NCBI GenBank assembly: GCA_031380225.1
Contig: JANNFX010000194.1
Coordinates: 1 to 5,488, forward strand
DNA: 5,488 nucleotides
Reading direction: 5' to 3'
Source: JANNFX01 sp031380225
GTDB lineage: Bacteria; Pseudomonadota; Alphaproteobacteria; Rhizobiales; Hyphomicrobiaceae
Position 1 is the stretch's first letter, and each line of letters opens with the position of its first letter. The position numbers and the translations under genes were made by a program. A model generated the notes under the pieces. The model was not told where the DNA came from, made no database searches, and worked only from the letters and a program-made list of their open reading frames with translations. Below, piece by piece: positions 4,797-5,488 of this stretch.

Positions 4797-4986
4797 AAGT
4801 TCAACCGCAATTCGCACTCGGCTTTCTGTGCAAAAATGCCCCGGATGGTGGAAAAAACCAGCGCAACGTGTGGGTGCGTCTGGACTCCGGCGCCAATCCC
4901 CGGTTAGTCAAAATACTGGATTTGAGTGGCCCGTGATTGCGCGTGGCCGCAAGGAGCCTGTTGTGCTGTCAGGGGCGTGGACCGTG
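4797..4986. other. Intergenic spacer between the two barrel genes
   Basis: About 190 bp with no gene recognised. No hairpin followed by a T-run is visible, so no intrinsic terminator can be called after the double-barrel gene. An AAGGAG motif at 4951-4956 is a good ribosome site for a GTG at 4963, and TTGCG (4937-4941)/CGCAA (4948-4952) forms a weak 5-bp dyad overlapping it. The spacer is long enough to hold a separate promoter, but none could be assigned with confidence. Confidence 0.4.
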
Positions 4987-5488
4987 ATGAACTTCGACCG
5001 TGTAAAACTTGGACTGGTTTCGGCCGTCGCAAGTGCTGCCGCGTTCGGCTTAGTGTTTTGTGCACCCGCGCGCGCGGATGATGCAAACTGGGCTGGATTT
5101 TTCGCCGGTATCCATGGCGGCGGCGGTTATGCCAATCCCGACGATGATGGTGGATTGTTCGACCTGACCGGTGCCATTGCAGGTGGACAGTTGGGCTACA
5201 ATTGGCAGACCGGCAATACGGTGTTCGGATTTGAAGGCGACGTCAGCTGGGCCAACATCAACGATCAGATTTCGCAATCGGCGTTCGGCTTCAATCAGTC
5301 CGTGACGATCTCTCAAGATTTGCTGGTCTCGGCCCGCATTCGCTTCGGCTACACCTATGGTCCGATACTGTACTACGCCACCATTGGTGCAGCCTACTCG
5401 GAACTGAATTTGGATCTTACAGTGACCGGCCCCGGGGTGAACCTATCGCAGTCGACCCGCAGTGATATCGGCGGCGTGATCGGCGGCG
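4987..5488 (+). CDS. Outer-membrane beta-barrel protein, 3' end outside window
   Basis: The first 167 residues of a second barrel protein of the same family. Signal peptide MNFDRVKLGLVSAVASA then AAFGLVFCAPARA, with likely cleavage after residue 30, followed by DDANWAGFFAGIHGGGGY. Shared blocks with the preceding gene: GAIAGGQLGYNWQ, TVFGFEGDVSWANI, SARIRFGYTYGP, and the start of the DIGGVIGG strand at the window edge. The frame is open to the last base, so the C-terminal strand and total length are unknown; a second barrel copy, as in the neighbour, cannot be excluded. Start choice: ATG 4987 gives a compact signal peptide, but an in-frame GTG at 4963 has the better ribosome site (AAGGAG, 6-nt spacing) and would add 8 residues; GTG 4984 is also possible. 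It probably arose by tandem duplication with its neighbour. Function beyond an outer-membrane barrel is not evident. Confidence 0.85.
   Translation, partial: MNFDRVKLGLVSAVASAAAFGLVFCAPARADDANWAGFFAGIHGGGGYANPDDDGGLFDLTGAIAGGQLGYNWQTGNTVFGFEGDVSWANINDQISQSAFGFNQSVTISQDLLVSARIRFGYTYGPILYYATIGAAYSELNLDLTVTGPGVNLSQSTRSDIGGVIGG

Overview
The window looks like chromosome of an alphaproteobacterium, probably in or near the Hyphomicrobiales. This is inferred from family types only: a HI1420-type antitoxin, a RAYT transposase of the 'HUH ... GIWQRR-W' kind, Omp25/31-like 8-stranded barrels opening with D/N-W-S/A-G-[YFL], and REP-like dyads built on a GGTGGAATA core. No rRNA, tRNA or CRISPR is visible.

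Left part (1-1242): the 3' end of a plus-strand antitoxin gene faces a minus-strand REP-associated tyrosine transposase (RAYT, 435-974). The transposase sits between two ~169-bp composite palindromic elements (271-438 and 1074-1242). Each element is two inverted REP hairpins sharing the GGTGGAATA arm. A third, minimal REP hairpin (1000-1033) lies in the transposase leader. The elements are presumably substrates of this RAYT.

Middle (1239-3152, all minus strand): a full-length cyclopropane-fatty-acid synthase-like gene (cfa) is followed downstream by a small hicB-like (DUF1902) / hicA toxin-antitoxin pair. After that comes a diverged, in-frame relic of the 3' end of a second cfa copy, whose stop codon lies in the edge of a REP element. 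The TA pair is thus bracketed by an 83-bp direct repeat (70/83 identical by hand alignment), which suggests insertion or replacement at the cfa 3' end.

Right part (3153-5488): a ~400-bp divergent intergenic/leader region with several short dyads separates cfa from two plus-strand outer-membrane barrel genes. The first encodes an unusual tandem double barrel (two ~180-residue domains in one polypeptide). The second, cut by the window end, starts as a single barrel of the same family.

Overall, cfa and the barrels are envelope genes, and the segment between cfa and the left edge is an accessory patch of TA modules plus a RAYT/REP system. The strongest observations are the RAYT with its matching REP set, the cfa 3' relic around hicBA, REP edges that supply stop codons, and the double-barrel protein. 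I did not find a clearly new multi-gene system.
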